Shown: positions 1 to 8,031 of the stretch, one piece after another
Position numbering within the stretch: the stretch's first letter is position 1
Layout: each line of letters opens with the position of its first letter
Assembly (NCBI RefSeq): GCF_001440475.1
Contig: NZ_LLYB01000042.1
Location: 22,120-56,866 of the forward strand
Reading direction: 5' to 3'
Origin: Bradyrhizobium lablabi
GTDB taxonomy: Bacteria > Pseudomonadota > Alphaproteobacteria > Rhizobiales > Xanthobacteraceae
DNA length: 34,747 nt
Notes under the pieces: model-generated
Database searches by the model: none
Seen by the model: only the letters and a program-made list of their open reading frames with translations
What the model was told of the DNA's origin: nothing
Translations under genes and position numbers: made by a program

Positions 1-12
1 CCCCGCAATGAC
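1..12. repeat. Truncated end of a dispersed palindromic repeat
   Basis: The first bases end in gcaatgac (5-12). This is the terminal sequence of the two complete palindromic elements at 11603-11711 and 31728-31799. The rest would lie left of the window, so this is only a likely partial copy. Confidence 0.35.
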
Positions 13-30
13 GGGCTGAGACTGTCCGTT

Positions 31-453
31 TTACCCCAGCGCCGCCATCAGCTTCGTCGCATTGTCCTCCAAAACCTTGACATCTTCCTTGCGGCTTGCT
101 GGCGGCAACAGCGCGACGCCGTCATGGCGCGGCATCACGTGCATGTGCAGGTGGAATACGACCTGTCCGCCGGCGGGCTCGTTGAATTGCTGCACGGTGA
201 TGCCGTCGGCCTTGAAGGCCTTCATCGCGGCGGCGGCGATCTTGTGGGCGGCACGCGCGACGTGGGCGTAGTCGTCGGGGGTGATGTCGAGGATGTTGCG
301 GGCAGGGGACTTCGGGATGACAAGCGTATGGCCCGGCGACCTCGGCATGATGTCGAGGAACGCCAGCACGTGGTCGTCCTCATAGACCTTGTGGCAGGGA
401 AACTCGCCGCGCAGGATTTTTGCAAAGGGGTTGTTGGTGTCATAGGCGGGCAT
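31..453 (-). CDS. HIT family hydrolase (histidine triad nucleotide-binding protein)
   Basis: A 140-residue protein of the HIT superfamily, which hydrolyses nucleotide phosphoramidates or dinucleoside polyphosphates in the cytoplasm. The signature triad is plain: H101, H103 and H105 in HLHMHV, followed by PRHDG. The N-terminal NPFAKILRGEFPCHKVYEDD is typical of bacterial HIT proteins, and the length is normal. The frame is open 11 codons further upstream, but I start at MPAYD because gagggaaaaacc precedes that ATG at good spacing. It is transcribed leftward, separated from the GNAT gene by a dispersed repeat and that gene's terminator, so it probably has its own promoter. The family is certain. 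The substrate cannot be read from sequence. Confidence 0.93.
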   Translation of the reverse strand: MPAYDTNNPFAKILRGEFPCHKVYEDDHVLAFLDIMPRSPGHTLVIPKSPARNILDITPDDYAHVARAAHKIAAAAMKAFKADGITVQQFNEPAGGQVVFHLHMHVMPRHDGVALLPPASRKEDVKVLEDNATKLMAALG

Positions 454-493
454 GGTTTTTCCCTCGAGGTTTGATTTCAATTTCACGTCTCTA

Positions 494-550
494 CAGCGTT
501 TTCGAGCGAAGTGGATACCGGTTCGCGTAAAGAAAACGCGTCAAAACAAA
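494..550. repeat. Dispersed intergenic repeat, copy A
   Basis: The stretch holds gcgttttc (496-503) and its exact inverse gaaaacgc (532-539), flanking a core that reads gataccggttcgcgt. A second diverged copy in the opposite orientation lies at 32330-32386. I recall this sequence as very abundant between genes of Bradyrhizobium. It sits about 40 bases upstream of the HIT gene start. Its function is unknown; it may be a small REP-like element or form RNA structure in the leader. Confidence 0.75.
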
Positions 551-580
551 TAAACGAGAGCCCGGTAGAACCGGGCTCTC
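541..580 (-). terminator. Rho-independent terminator of the GNAT gene
   Basis: A perfect 10-bp stem (556-565 with 571-580) has a 5-base loop. Read on the minus strand it is followed by the T-rich tract gtttatttgttttg. It begins 11 bases past the stop codon of the minus-strand gene at 591-1829, in the right orientation to terminate it. The plus-strand side has no T run. Confidence 0.9.
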
Positions 581-590
581 GCCGAACAGG

Positions 591-1829
591 TCAAGCCTCG
601 TCAGCGGCCTTGCGGAACGGGCCGGCTTCCGTCAGCTCGCGCCCGACCTCGGCCACATAGGCGCGCTCGCGCTTCAAATAATCGGCGATCGCGCGGCGTA
701 AATCGGGGTCGGCGATGAAATGTGCGGAATAGGTGGTTTGCGGCAGGTAGCCGCGCGCCAGCTTGTGCTCACCCTGCGCGCCGGCTTCGACGATTTTCAG
801 GCCGCGCTCGATCGCAAAATCGATCGCCTGATAGTAGCAGACTTCGAAATGCAGGAACGGGTGATGCTCGATCGCGCCCCAGTTGCGGCCGAACAGCGTG
901 TCGGAGCCGACAAAGTTGATCGCGCCTGCAATCCAGCGGCCGTTGCGCTTGGCCATCACCAGCATCACGTCGCGGCTCATGCTCTCGCCGATCAGCGAGA
1001 AGAATTTGCGGGTCAGGTAAGGCCGGCCCCATTTGCGCGAGCCGGTCTCCATGTAGAACGCGAAGAACGCGTCCCAGGCTTCTTCGGTGATATCGGCTCC
1101 AGTCAGCCGGTGGATGGTGATCCCGGCGGCCACCGCTTCGCGGCGCTCGCGCTTGATCGACTTGCGGTGGCGTGAGTTCAGCGAATTCAGGAAATCATCG
1201 AAGGTGCCATAGCCTTCATTGTGCCAGTGAAACTGCTGGTCGTTTCGCTGCAGGAAACCGTGCGCGCCGAGCAATTTCGCTTCCGCCTCGCGGGCAAAGG
1301 TCACATGCACGGAGGAGGCGCCGGTCGCGTTGCACAGCGCCATCAGCCCGCGCGCCAGCGCTGAGCCGATCAGCTCACGATCGACACCGTCGCGGATCAA
1401 TAGCCGCGGGCCGGTTGCGGGCGTGAACGGCACCGAGACCTGCAGTTTCGGGTAATAGCGTCCGCCCGCACGCTCATAAGCATCGGCCCAGCCGCGGTCG
1501 AAGACATATTCGCCTTGCGAGTGATTTTTCAGATAGCAGGGCACAACGCCGACGATCTCGCCGTCGAGCCGCGCCAAAAGATGGCGCGGGCCCCAGCCGG
1601 TGCGGGCGCAGGCCGAGCCCGAGGCTTCGGCGGCGGCGAAAAACGCATGGGAAACGAAGGGGTTATAGGTCGGCTTTGAAATAGCGCAGGAGCCGTCCCG
1701 CGACGCCAGCGTGTCGAGATTTTCGAGGCTGTTCGGATCGCCCGCCGGATTGGCGCAGGCGTCCCATTCCGCAGCCTTGATGTCGCTGACGGAGGGGACG
1801 GCTTCGAGGGTGATTTCGGATGATGCCAT
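591..1829 (-). CDS. GNAT-like protein of the DUF482/COG3146 family
   Basis: A 412-residue protein matching the alphaproteobacterial family annotated as GNAT acetyltransferase or peptidogalycan biosynthesis protein (DUF482). Family marks include NPFVSHAFFAAAEASGS near residue 57, the GWGPRHLL and YFDP/ERAGGRYYPKLQ-type blocks before residue 135, SLNSRHRKSIKRERR in the middle, and GAQGEHKLARGY near residue 365. It resembles FemAB-like double-GNAT folds that attach amino acids or acyl groups, but no substrate is known to me. The start is ATG with a weak ribosome site. It lies downstream of the RidA and glycerophosphodiesterase genes in the same direction (103-base gap) and ends at a strong terminator, so it is probably the last gene of that run. 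Confidence 0.85.
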   Translation of the reverse strand: MASSEITLEAVPSVSDIKAAEWDACANPAGDPNSLENLDTLASRDGSCAISKPTYNPFVSHAFFAAAEASGSACARTGWGPRHLLARLDGEIVGVVPCYLKNHSQGEYVFDRGWADAYERAGGRYYPKLQVSVPFTPATGPRLLIRDGVDRELIGSALARGLMALCNATGASSVHVTFAREAEAKLLGAHGFLQRNDQQFHWHNEGYGTFDDFLNSLNSRHRKSIKRERREAVAAGITIHRLTGADITEEAWDAFFAFYMETGSRKWGRPYLTRKFFSLIGESMSRDVMLVMAKRNGRWIAGAINFVGSDTLFGRNWGAIEHHPFLHFEVCYYQAIDFAIERGLKIVEAGAQGEHKLARGYLPQTTYSAHFIADPDLRRAIADYLKRERAYVAEVGRELTEAGPFRKAADEA

Positions 1830-1932
1830 CTAGAAAATCGGACCGGTCCCATGATGCGATCAGCCATCGCCCATGGTGACCACCCCAAAGATCGTGCATT
1901 GCAACGACGACTTCAAGGCCGCATGGCGCGGA

Positions 1933-2685
1933 TCAGGTTCCCGGGTGAAACCCTTCAAAAATCATCTGATCGGCGTAACGCGCGGCCCGTTGGCGCTGTT
2001 CGGGCGTGCGCACCGTCCAGGAGAGCAGCGGCAGCCCAAAAATGTTGCGGGCGATCCACGGCGCCGCCGCAGGCAGCTCGTTGACCCAGTAGGCGACGAA
2101 ATCCGGCCGGCTCCAAAAGGCGTGGCGCAGATGCGTCATGCCGCGACGCTGTTCCACTGATGCTTCCGGCCACTCCTCGGCGGTATATTCGCGTTCGGCC
2201 ACGATGCCGCGGGCGCGGGTAGGGATCAGTTCGCGCAGCGCCAGCACCTGGTCCGGGTCGAAGGACATGCCGACCGCGGGGCCGTCATAGGCGGCGAGCA
2301 CCTCGGCCATCCGCTTCACCAGCCGGCGGTCGCCGTCGAAATGGCTTTTCACCTCGATCACCAGCGGCACGCGCCCGGCGACGAGCGCGCAGAGATCGCC
2401 GAGCGTCATCATCCGCTCTGGCGTATCCTTGAACTTCACCGCCTTGAGTTCGGCCGCGGTCTTGCCCAGCAGCGCGCCGGAACCCTCGGTGAGGCGGCCG
2501 AGCGCGTTATCATGATGCACCATCGCTTCGCCGTCGGACGAAAGCTGGATGTCGCATTCGATGGCGAAATTACCGTCGACGGCGGCCTGCGCGGCCGCCG
2601 GCATGTTCTCGACGATGCCGCGCGCGATATCATGCAGGCCGCGATGAGCGACCGGCCGCGCCGTCAGCCAGTCCGGGGCACGCAC
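1933..2685 (-). CDS. Glycerophosphodiester phosphodiesterase family protein
   Basis: A 250-residue GDPD TIM-barrel enzyme, which cleaves glycerophosphodiesters to sn-glycerol-3-phosphate and an alcohol. Visible family residues are the VAHRGLHD motif (H14, R15), the metal-binding pair in FAIECDIQLSSDGEAMVHHD (E, D and the second catalytic His), and LVIEVKSH. There is no signal peptide, so it should act in the cytoplasm as UgpQ does. The start is GTG, with GGAG nine bases upstream and only 15 bases after the RidA stop, so the two genes are almost certainly co-transcribed. No glycerol-phosphate transporter is nearby, so the substrate source is unclear. Confidence 0.9.
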   Translation of the reverse strand: MRAPDWLTARPVAHRGLHDIARGIVENMPAAAQAAVDGNFAIECDIQLSSDGEAMVHHDNALGRLTEGSGALLGKTAAELKAVKFKDTPERMMTLGDLCALVAGRVPLVIEVKSHFDGDRRLVKRMAEVLAAYDGPAVGMSFDPDQVLALRELIPTRARGIVAEREYTAEEWPEASVEQRRGMTHLRHAFWSRPDFVAYWVNELPAAAPWIARNIFGLPLLSWTVRTPEQRQRAARYADQMIFEGFHPGT

Positions 2686-2700
2686 GAGAGAGCGCTCCGC

Positions 2701-3168
2701 TCAGGACACTTCGAAGATGGCGTCGACCTCGACGGCGGCGTCCGAGGGCAGCGAAGCGACGCCGACGGTGGTGCGGGCGTGGCGGCCCTTATCGCCGAAG
2801 GCGGTGACCATCAGGTCGGAGGCGCCGTTGAGCACCTTGGGCCCGTCGAGGAAATCGGGCGTGGAATTGATGAAGCCGCCGAGCCTGACGACGCGGACCA
2901 CCTTGTCGAGATCGCCGAGCGCGGCCTTGACCTGGGCCAGCAGGTTGACGCCACAGCCTTGGGCGGCGGCATATCCCTGCTCGATGGTGACACCGGCGCC
3001 GAGCTTGCCCTTGGCGATCAGCTTGCCTTCCGCATCGGCGCAGACCTGGCCGGAGACGAACAGCAGGTTGCCTGAGCGCACGAAGCCGACATAGTTCGCC
3101 ATGGGGGTGCGGGGTTCGTTCAGGACGATACCTTGTGCCGCCAGCTTCTGTTCGACCGTACCCGCCAT
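2701..3168 (-). CDS. RidA family protein (YjgF/YER057c/UK114), long type
   Basis: A 155-residue RidA superfamily protein. The archetype deaminates reactive enamine/imine intermediates from pyridoxal-phosphate enzymes. The sequence shows the family core FVSGQV, the central helix region, and the C-terminal RTTVGVASLP block carrying the conserved Arg that binds the carboxylate. At 155 residues it is longer than the canonical ~130, which fits the YjgF-like subgroup often seen in alphaproteobacteria. The start is ATG with gggg about 10 bases upstream. It leads the RidA-GDPD-GNAT run. It differs clearly from the second RidA at 11180-11581, so it is not a recent duplicate. Confidence 0.9.
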   Translation of the reverse strand: MAGTVEQKLAAQGIVLNEPRTPMANYVGFVRSGNLLFVSGQVCADAEGKLIAKGKLGAGVTIEQGYAAAQGCGVNLLAQVKAALGDLDKVVRVVRLGGFINSTPDFLDGPKVLNGASDLMVTAFGDKGRHARTTVGVASLPSDAAVEVDAIFEVS

Positions 3169-3422
3169 GTTTTTGTGTCCCCGCTTGATGTGACTGTGCC
3201 TGACTTCTATCAGGCGCGCATTGTTTCGCGCATCGCGCTTCTAGTTGCAAGCGACCGCAGCTCGGCGTCCTCTGGCGTGACCGAGCGCGGATCCTGCCCG
3301 AAAACATCGAAAAACGGGGCGGTTCGGCCGCCAATTCTTGCGTTTTCGTGACGCCGCCCTAGTTGCGACGCAATGGACCCATCACTAATGTAACCGAATC
3401 TCCCCTCGAGGAAAAAGTGGAC

Positions 3423-4289
3423 ATGGCTAGCTCGTTCCCGATTCCGGTTCGTGCGTTGGTGTTCTCGGTTGCCGCGACCCTGGTATCCGGCTTTTCAAAC
3501 GGACCGGCGCAGGCAGGCGCAAGCGGGCCATTTCTCTCCCATCAGGCGCTGTATGAACTGAAGCTGGTCAAGTCGCGCGGGACCAATGCGATCTCGGGCG
3601 CGCGCGGACGCATTCTGTACAATTTCTCGGGCAGCGCCTGCGAGGGCTATACTTCCGAATTCCGCCAGGTGTCGGAACTCGACAGCGGCGAGGGCAAGCT
3701 GACGCTGAGCGATCTGCGCTCGCATTCCTGGGAGGACGCCGGCGGCAAGAGCTATCGCTTCAAGATCGATACCCGGATGAACGATGCCGACTCCGCGCCG
3801 ATCGACGGCATGGCGGAGCGGGTCGGCGATCGCATCAAGGTCAAGCTGAAACAGCCGGTTGCGAAGACATTCGAGCTCGACGGCAAGGTGGTGTTTCCGA
3901 CCGAGCAGATCCAGCACATCATCGCGGCCGCCCGCGAGGGCAAGTCGGTGCTGGAGCTGATGGTCTATGACGGCTCCGACAATGGCGAGAAGGTCTACAA
4001 TACGCTGTCGGTGATCGGGCAGCCGATCCCGGGCACCCGCAGCATCGCGACGCCCGATCCCGCGACCGCCAACGACCAGATGAAGGCACTAACCCGCTGG
4101 CCGGTGACCGTCAGCTATTACGACCGCGACGCCAAGGCCAAGGAAGGCGAGCAGACGCCGGTTTATGCGATGTCGTTTGAGCTGTTCGAGAACGGCGTCT
4201 CCCGCGCGCTGGTGCTCGACTACAATGATTTCGTGATTGCGGGAGCGATGGGCAAGTTTGACGTCAGGGATTCAAAGCCGTGCAAGTGA
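3423..4289 (+). CDS. eipB: Cell-envelope integrity protein EipB (DUF1849)
   Basis: A 288-residue secreted protein of the DUF1849 family. In Brucella the homologue EipB is a periplasmic beta-spiral protein needed for envelope integrity. The first ~32 residues form a signal peptide (hydrophobic stretch ALVFSVAATLVSGF, then AQA cleavage). Only two cysteines remain in the mature part, C73 in SACEGY and C287 next to the C-terminus. These match the pair known to form the EipB disulphide. I start at the ATG in gacATGgct because gagg lies upstream and it gives a proper signal peptide; an upstream in-frame TTG at 3363 would bury it. No TtpA partner gene is adjacent. Confidence 0.9.
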   Translation: MASSFPIPVRALVFSVAATLVSGFSNGPAQAGASGPFLSHQALYELKLVKSRGTNAISGARGRILYNFSGSACEGYTSEFRQVSELDSGEGKLTLSDLRSHSWEDAGGKSYRFKIDTRMNDADSAPIDGMAERVGDRIKVKLKQPVAKTFELDGKVVFPTEQIQHIIAAAREGKSVLELMVYDGSDNGEKVYNTLSVIGQPIPGTRSIATPDPATANDQMKALTRWPVTVSYYDRDAKAKEGEQTPVYAMSFELFENGVSRALVLDYNDFVIAGAMGKFDVRDSKPCK

Positions 4290-4304
4290 CGTCCAAGTGA
4301 CGTC
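4283..4304. repeat. 11-bp tandem duplication across the eipB stop codon
   Basis: The sequence caagtgacgtc occurs twice in direct succession (4283-4293 and 4294-4304). The first copy holds the eipB stop codon TGA at 4287-4289. The second copy creates the 10-base palindrome gtgacgtcac. Confidence 0.85.
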
Positions 4305-4364
4305 ACCGTCGTACTGGTCCGCGTCGGGAGACTGCGCGCGGGTGTCTCAAACCCTCGCTTGATT

Positions 4365-4583
4365 TCATCCGTGCGTGAAGTCGCCGGGCCTCAACCCGAG
4401 CGCTTTGACGGCTGGCTCCGGAAGCGGGCCCAAGGCTTCGACCCTTTCGTTCGGAGCCATCATTGTTGCGATAATCGCTTCGGCCTTTGCCGGATCCTGC
4501 TCAGCCACATAGTAGACCGAGCGAACGGGCGCGCCGCCTCCCAACGGTTCAGTTGTTACGAGGACAACCTGACCATTTGCCAT
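4365..4583 (-). CDS. Small conserved-looking hypothetical protein
   Basis: A 72-residue open frame starting MANGQVVLVTTEPLGGG and ending GLRPGDFTHG. It is soluble, with no membrane segment and no cysteine pair. The middle reads VYYVAEQDPAKAEAIIATMM, which looks like a real alpha/beta fold with coding-type composition. I do not recognise a named domain. The frame is open up to 4820, but the upstream part overlaps the E1-alpha gene and looks like shadow sequence, so I start at the ATG at 4583, which has only a weak ribosome site (caagg). It is transcribed away from the dehydrogenase genes, leaving a 169-base shared upstream region. Confidence 0.55.
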   Translation of the reverse strand: MANGQVVLVTTEPLGGGAPVRSVYYVAEQDPAKAEAIIATMMAPNERVEALGPLPEPAVKALGLRPGDFTHG

Positions 4584-4752
4584 GCCTTGATATAGCACTG
4601 ACGCGGTGCCGTTTCCATGAAGGTGATGGCCGCGCCCCTGCGAGCCCGCGGTGCAGCAACGGCCATGCGGGATGGGCGTATCCATCTTGTATTGTTCCGG
4701 CGCAGCACCAATTACGAATTGTGGGATGCAGAATCGCTCTGGGAGCGAGGAC

Positions 4753-5853
4753 GTGGCCAGCAAGAAAATGGCAGACGGAGGCCTTCCGGTCGTCGCGCGC
4801 TTTGAGGTGCGCCACCGCAATTACCTCGCGCCAGACGGCTCGATCAACCGGCCGCTCCCTGCGTTCGCTTCCGATGCCGACCTCCTCACCGCGCTCTATC
4901 GGGCGATGATGCTGCTGCGCAACTTTGACCGAAAGGCTGTCGCATTGCAGCGCACGGGCCGGCTTGGGACCTACGCCGTTTCGCTCGGCCAGGAGGCGGT
5001 GTCGGTCGGAATAGCCAGTGCGATGCGTGCCGAGGATGTCCTGTTGCCCTCCTATCGCGACAATGGCGCGCTGATCTGGCGTGGCGTCAGGCTGGAGGAA
5101 ATTCTGCTGTTCTGGGGAGGGGACGAGCGGGGCAATCACTTCTCCGGACCGGTCGAGGATTTTCCGTTTTGCGTTCCCGTGGGATCGCAGGCGCCGCATG
5201 CCGCCGGCGTTGCCTATGCCTTCAAGCTGCGCAAGCAGCCGCGCGTCGCCGTCTGCATGTTCGGCGATGGCGCCACCTCGAAGGGGGACGTCTACGAGGC
5301 GATGAATTTTGCCGGGGTGCACAAGCTGCCGGTCGTGTTCGTCGCCACCAACAATCAATGGGCTATTTCCGTCCCGTTACGGCTGCAGACCGGTTGCGAA
5401 ACATTGGCGCAGAAAGCCATCGCCGCCGGCTTCATCGGCGAGCAGGTGGACGGCAGCGATGTCGTGGCGATGCGCGCCGCGGCCGAAGACGCCATCGCCG
5501 CCGCCCGTGACGGTCAGGGCCCGCGCTTCATCGAGGCGGTGACCTACCGGCTCGGCGATCATACGACCTCTGATGACGCGTTACGCTATCGTTCGGCCGA
5601 GGAGGTCCAGGCCCGCTGGAAGGAAGAGCCGATTGCGCGCCTGAGGAGCTATCTCGTCGGTCAAAAGATGTGGAGCAAGGCGGAAGAAGAACAGCTTGCC
5701 GCGGAATGCCATGAGCGCGTCGAGGCGGCGGTCGAGCGCTATTTGGCAACGGAGCCGCGCCGGCCTGAATCCATGTTCGAACATCTCTATGCCGATCTGC
5801 CCGGCGTCTATGCCGCGCAGCGCCGCGAACTCGCGGGAGAGGGCGATGCCTGA
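4753..5853 (+). CDS. pdhA: 2-oxo acid (pyruvate-type) dehydrogenase E1 alpha subunit
   Basis: Thiamine-diphosphate-dependent E1 alpha subunit, which decarboxylates a 2-oxo acid and passes the acyl group to lipoyl-E2. The TPP motif is present: GDG at residues 171-173 through NN at 200-201. The phosphorylation-loop region reads GDHTTSDDALRYR, resembling E1 alpha chains of Gram-positive PDH and branched-chain enzymes more than the classic alphaproteobacterial PDH. I start at GTG 4753 (MASKKMADG) because gggag lies seven bases upstream; ATG at 4768 is the alternative. It overlaps the E1 beta gene by 8 bases, implying translational coupling. The true substrate could be pyruvate or a branched-chain 2-oxo acid, and the symbol reflects the usual naming of the family, not proof. 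Confidence 0.88.
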   Translation: MASKKMADGGLPVVARFEVRHRNYLAPDGSINRPLPAFASDADLLTALYRAMMLLRNFDRKAVALQRTGRLGTYAVSLGQEAVSVGIASAMRAEDVLLPSYRDNGALIWRGVRLEEILLFWGGDERGNHFSGPVEDFPFCVPVGSQAPHAAGVAYAFKLRKQPRVAVCMFGDGATSKGDVYEAMNFAGVHKLPVVFVATNNQWAISVPLRLQTGCETLAQKAIAAGFIGEQVDGSDVVAMRAAAEDAIAAARDGQGPRFIEAVTYRLGDHTTSDDALRYRSAEEVQARWKEEPIARLRSYLVGQKMWSKAEEEQLAAECHERVEAAVERYLATEPRRPESMFEHLYADLPGVYAAQRRELAGEGDA

Positions 5854-6826
5854 AATGACGTTGGTCGAAGCCGTCAATCTGGCGCTCGCCCGCGCGATGG
5901 AGGATGATCCTGATGTCGTCGTGCTTGGCGAAGATGTCGGTATCAATGGCGGCGTCTTCCGCGCGACCGTCGGGCTGCAAGCGCGTTTCGGCCCCGAGCG
6001 CGTGCTCGATACGCCGCTTGCCGAACTCCTGATCAGCGGACTCTGCGTCGGGATGGCTGTGCAGGGGTTGAAGCCCGTCGGCGAGATCCAGTTCATGGGA
6101 TTTCTGTATCCCTGCATCGACCAACTGGTGAACCATGCCTCCCGAATCCGCAACCGCACCCGGGGGCGGCTCACCTGTCCAATGGTTCTGCGCACGCCGC
6201 ATGGCGCCGGCATTCGCGCGCCCGAGCATCATTCCGAAAGCACCGAGGCAATGCTCGCCCATATCCCCGGCCTGCGCGTTGTCATTCCCTCGTCGCCGGA
6301 ACGCGCGTACGGGCTGCTGCTTGCCGCGATCCGTGATCCCGATCCGGTGGTGTTTCTGGAGCCGACGCGTATCTACCGCGCGGCGAAAGGCGAGGTGGAA
6401 GACAACGGTGAAGCCTTGCCGCTGGATGTCGCCTTTGTCCTGCGCCAGGGCCGCGACGTCACGCTGATCAGCTGGGGGGCGATGCTGAAGGAAACCATGG
6501 CGGCGGCCGAAGCGCTGGCTGCCGAGGGTGTCGCCGCCGAGGTGATCGATCTCGCCACGCTCAAACCCTACGACGAAGCGACGGTGCTCGGCTCGGTCGC
6601 AAAAACCGGGCGTTGCGTCATCGTGCACGAGGCGACGCGCACCGGCGGATTCGGAGCCGAGATCGCCGCGCTCATCGCCGAGCGCGGCCTGACTTCGCTG
6701 CTCGCGCCCGTGGCCCGCGTCACCGGCTACGACACGGTCATTCCGATGGCGCGGCTCGAGCAGCATATGATGCCGTCGGTCGATCGTATCGTGACGGCCG
6801 CGCGCCGGGCGTGCCAGTTCAGTTGA
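5846..6826 (+). CDS. 2-oxo acid dehydrogenase E1 beta subunit
   Basis: A 326-residue E1 beta subunit that pairs with the preceding alpha chain to form the heterotetramer and complete the TPP site. Typical blocks are VVVLGEDVGINGGVFRAT, the conserved RVLDTPLAE region, PHGAGIRAPEHHSES, VVIPSSPERAYGLL, and the C-terminal transketolase-type domain with EVIDLATLKPYDEATV and EATRTGGFGAEIAA. Length is normal for the family (325-330). The start ATG lies inside the last codons of the alpha gene (8-base overlap), with ggagaggg upstream. The E2 gene follows after 19 bases, so the three genes form one operon. Confidence 0.93.
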   Translation: MPEMTLVEAVNLALARAMEDDPDVVVLGEDVGINGGVFRATVGLQARFGPERVLDTPLAELLISGLCVGMAVQGLKPVGEIQFMGFLYPCIDQLVNHASRIRNRTRGRLTCPMVLRTPHGAGIRAPEHHSESTEAMLAHIPGLRVVIPSSPERAYGLLLAAIRDPDPVVFLEPTRIYRAAKGEVEDNGEALPLDVAFVLRQGRDVTLISWGAMLKETMAAAEALAAEGVAAEVIDLATLKPYDEATVLGSVAKTGRCVIVHEATRTGGFGAEIAALIAERGLTSLLAPVARVTGYDTVIPMARLEQHMMPSVDRIVTAARRACQFS

Positions 6827-6845
6827 TTGCCAGCGGACTTATCCC

Positions 6846-7946
6846 ATGCGCCAGTTCGTATTGCCGGATCTGGGAGAGGGCCTCGAAGAGGCGGAGATCG
6901 TGAACTGGTATGTCAATGAAGGCGATCATGTCGTCACCGATCAGCCGCTGGTATCGGTCGAGACTGACAAGGCCGTCGTCGAGGTGCCGTCGCCGTCGAG
7001 CGGACGCATCCTGCATTTGTTCGGCGCCAAGGGCGATGTGGTGAAAGTCGGCGCGCCGCTTGTCGAGTTCGCCGAAGGCCCCGAGCAGGACACCGGAACG
7101 ATTGTCGGCGAACTTGGCCCCGGCGAGCCAGCGGCTGCAGCAGCAACACTTTCCAGGCGAGCGGCCGGAGAGAAGGGGCAGGTTTTTCCGGCCGTGCGCG
7201 CACTTGCCCGCAAGCTCGACGTCGATCTCGATCTCGTCGAAGCCACGGGACCCGACGGCACCATCACGCGTGCGGATGTGGAACGGGCGGCCAAGAGTTT
7301 GCCCCAAAGCGGACCTGCCGAACTCCTGCGCGGCTTACGGCGCGCGATGGCTCAACGCATGACGGCGGCTCATGCTGAAATCGTCCCTGCGGGTGTGACC
7401 GATGAGGCCGATATCGACGATTGGCCAACCGGTGAGGACGTAACAATCCGGCTGGTGCGCGCGATCGCTGTCGCCTGCAAGGCCGAGCCTGCGCTCAATT
7501 GCTGGTACAATTCCGGCGCGGGTGAACGGCGTCTGTTCGATCGCATCGATCTCGGCATCGCCGTCGATACCGGGGGCGGCCTTATCGTCCCCGTGTTGCG
7601 CAATGTCGCAGAGCGGGACGTATCGGACCTGCGAACCGGGCTTGACCGGATGCGCGCTGACGCCGTCGCGCGCGCGATACCTCCAGGAGAACTGAGAGGA
7701 GCGACGATTACGCTGTCGAATTTCGGAATGATTGGAGGCCGTTTCGCCAGCCTGATCGTCGTACCGCCACAGGTGGCGATCATCGGCGCCGGCCGGATCA
7801 CCCAGGGGGTGGTCGCGTATCGGGGCCAGCCGGCGGTGCGGCGCGTGCTGCCATTGTCGCTTACTTTTGACCATCGTGTGGTGACGGGCGGTGAAGCCGC
7901 TCGCTTCCTGGTGGCACTAAAAGCGGATCTTGAGCAGATTTCGTGA
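6846..7946 (+). CDS. Dihydrolipoamide acyltransferase (E2), compact single-lipoyl form
   Basis: A 366-residue E2: N-terminal lipoyl domain (lipoyl Lys42 in ETDKAVVEV), a short linker, a peripheral-subunit-binding domain (about 113-150, FPAVRALARKLDVDLDLV and GTITRADVE), and a catalytic CAT-like domain (about 160-366). Conserved core pieces are LRGLRRAMAQRM, DLGIAVDTGGGLIVPV and TLSNFGMIGG. The active-site motif normally reads DHRxxDG; here it is DHRVVTGG, so His343 is kept but the Asp is Thr347. I recall the same change in some pseudomonad and rhizobial homologues, which would make it a subfamily trait. No E3 gene follows, so dihydrolipoamide dehydrogenase must come from elsewhere. The acyl substrate is unknown. 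Confidence 0.9.
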   Translation: MRQFVLPDLGEGLEEAEIVNWYVNEGDHVVTDQPLVSVETDKAVVEVPSPSSGRILHLFGAKGDVVKVGAPLVEFAEGPEQDTGTIVGELGPGEPAAAAATLSRRAAGEKGQVFPAVRALARKLDVDLDLVEATGPDGTITRADVERAAKSLPQSGPAELLRGLRRAMAQRMTAAHAEIVPAGVTDEADIDDWPTGEDVTIRLVRAIAVACKAEPALNCWYNSGAGERRLFDRIDLGIAVDTGGGLIVPVLRNVAERDVSDLRTGLDRMRADAVARAIPPGELRGATITLSNFGMIGGRFASLIVVPPQVAIIGAGRITQGVVAYRGQPAVRRVLPLSLTFDHRVVTGGEAARFLVALKADLEQIS

Positions 7947-8031
7947 AGACTGCCGTGCGCGGGGCCCCTTATGGGCATATTGAGATTCGACGAGGATATC
8001 TCCATATCATTTCGATAAGGGAGTCCTTGCT

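Noticed and set aside
5528..6766. 412-codon open frame on the minus strand over E1 beta
   Set aside because: It lies wholly antisense to clear E1 alpha/beta coding sequence. Its translation is low in hydrophobic residues, His- and Arg-rich, and typical of high-GC shadow frames.
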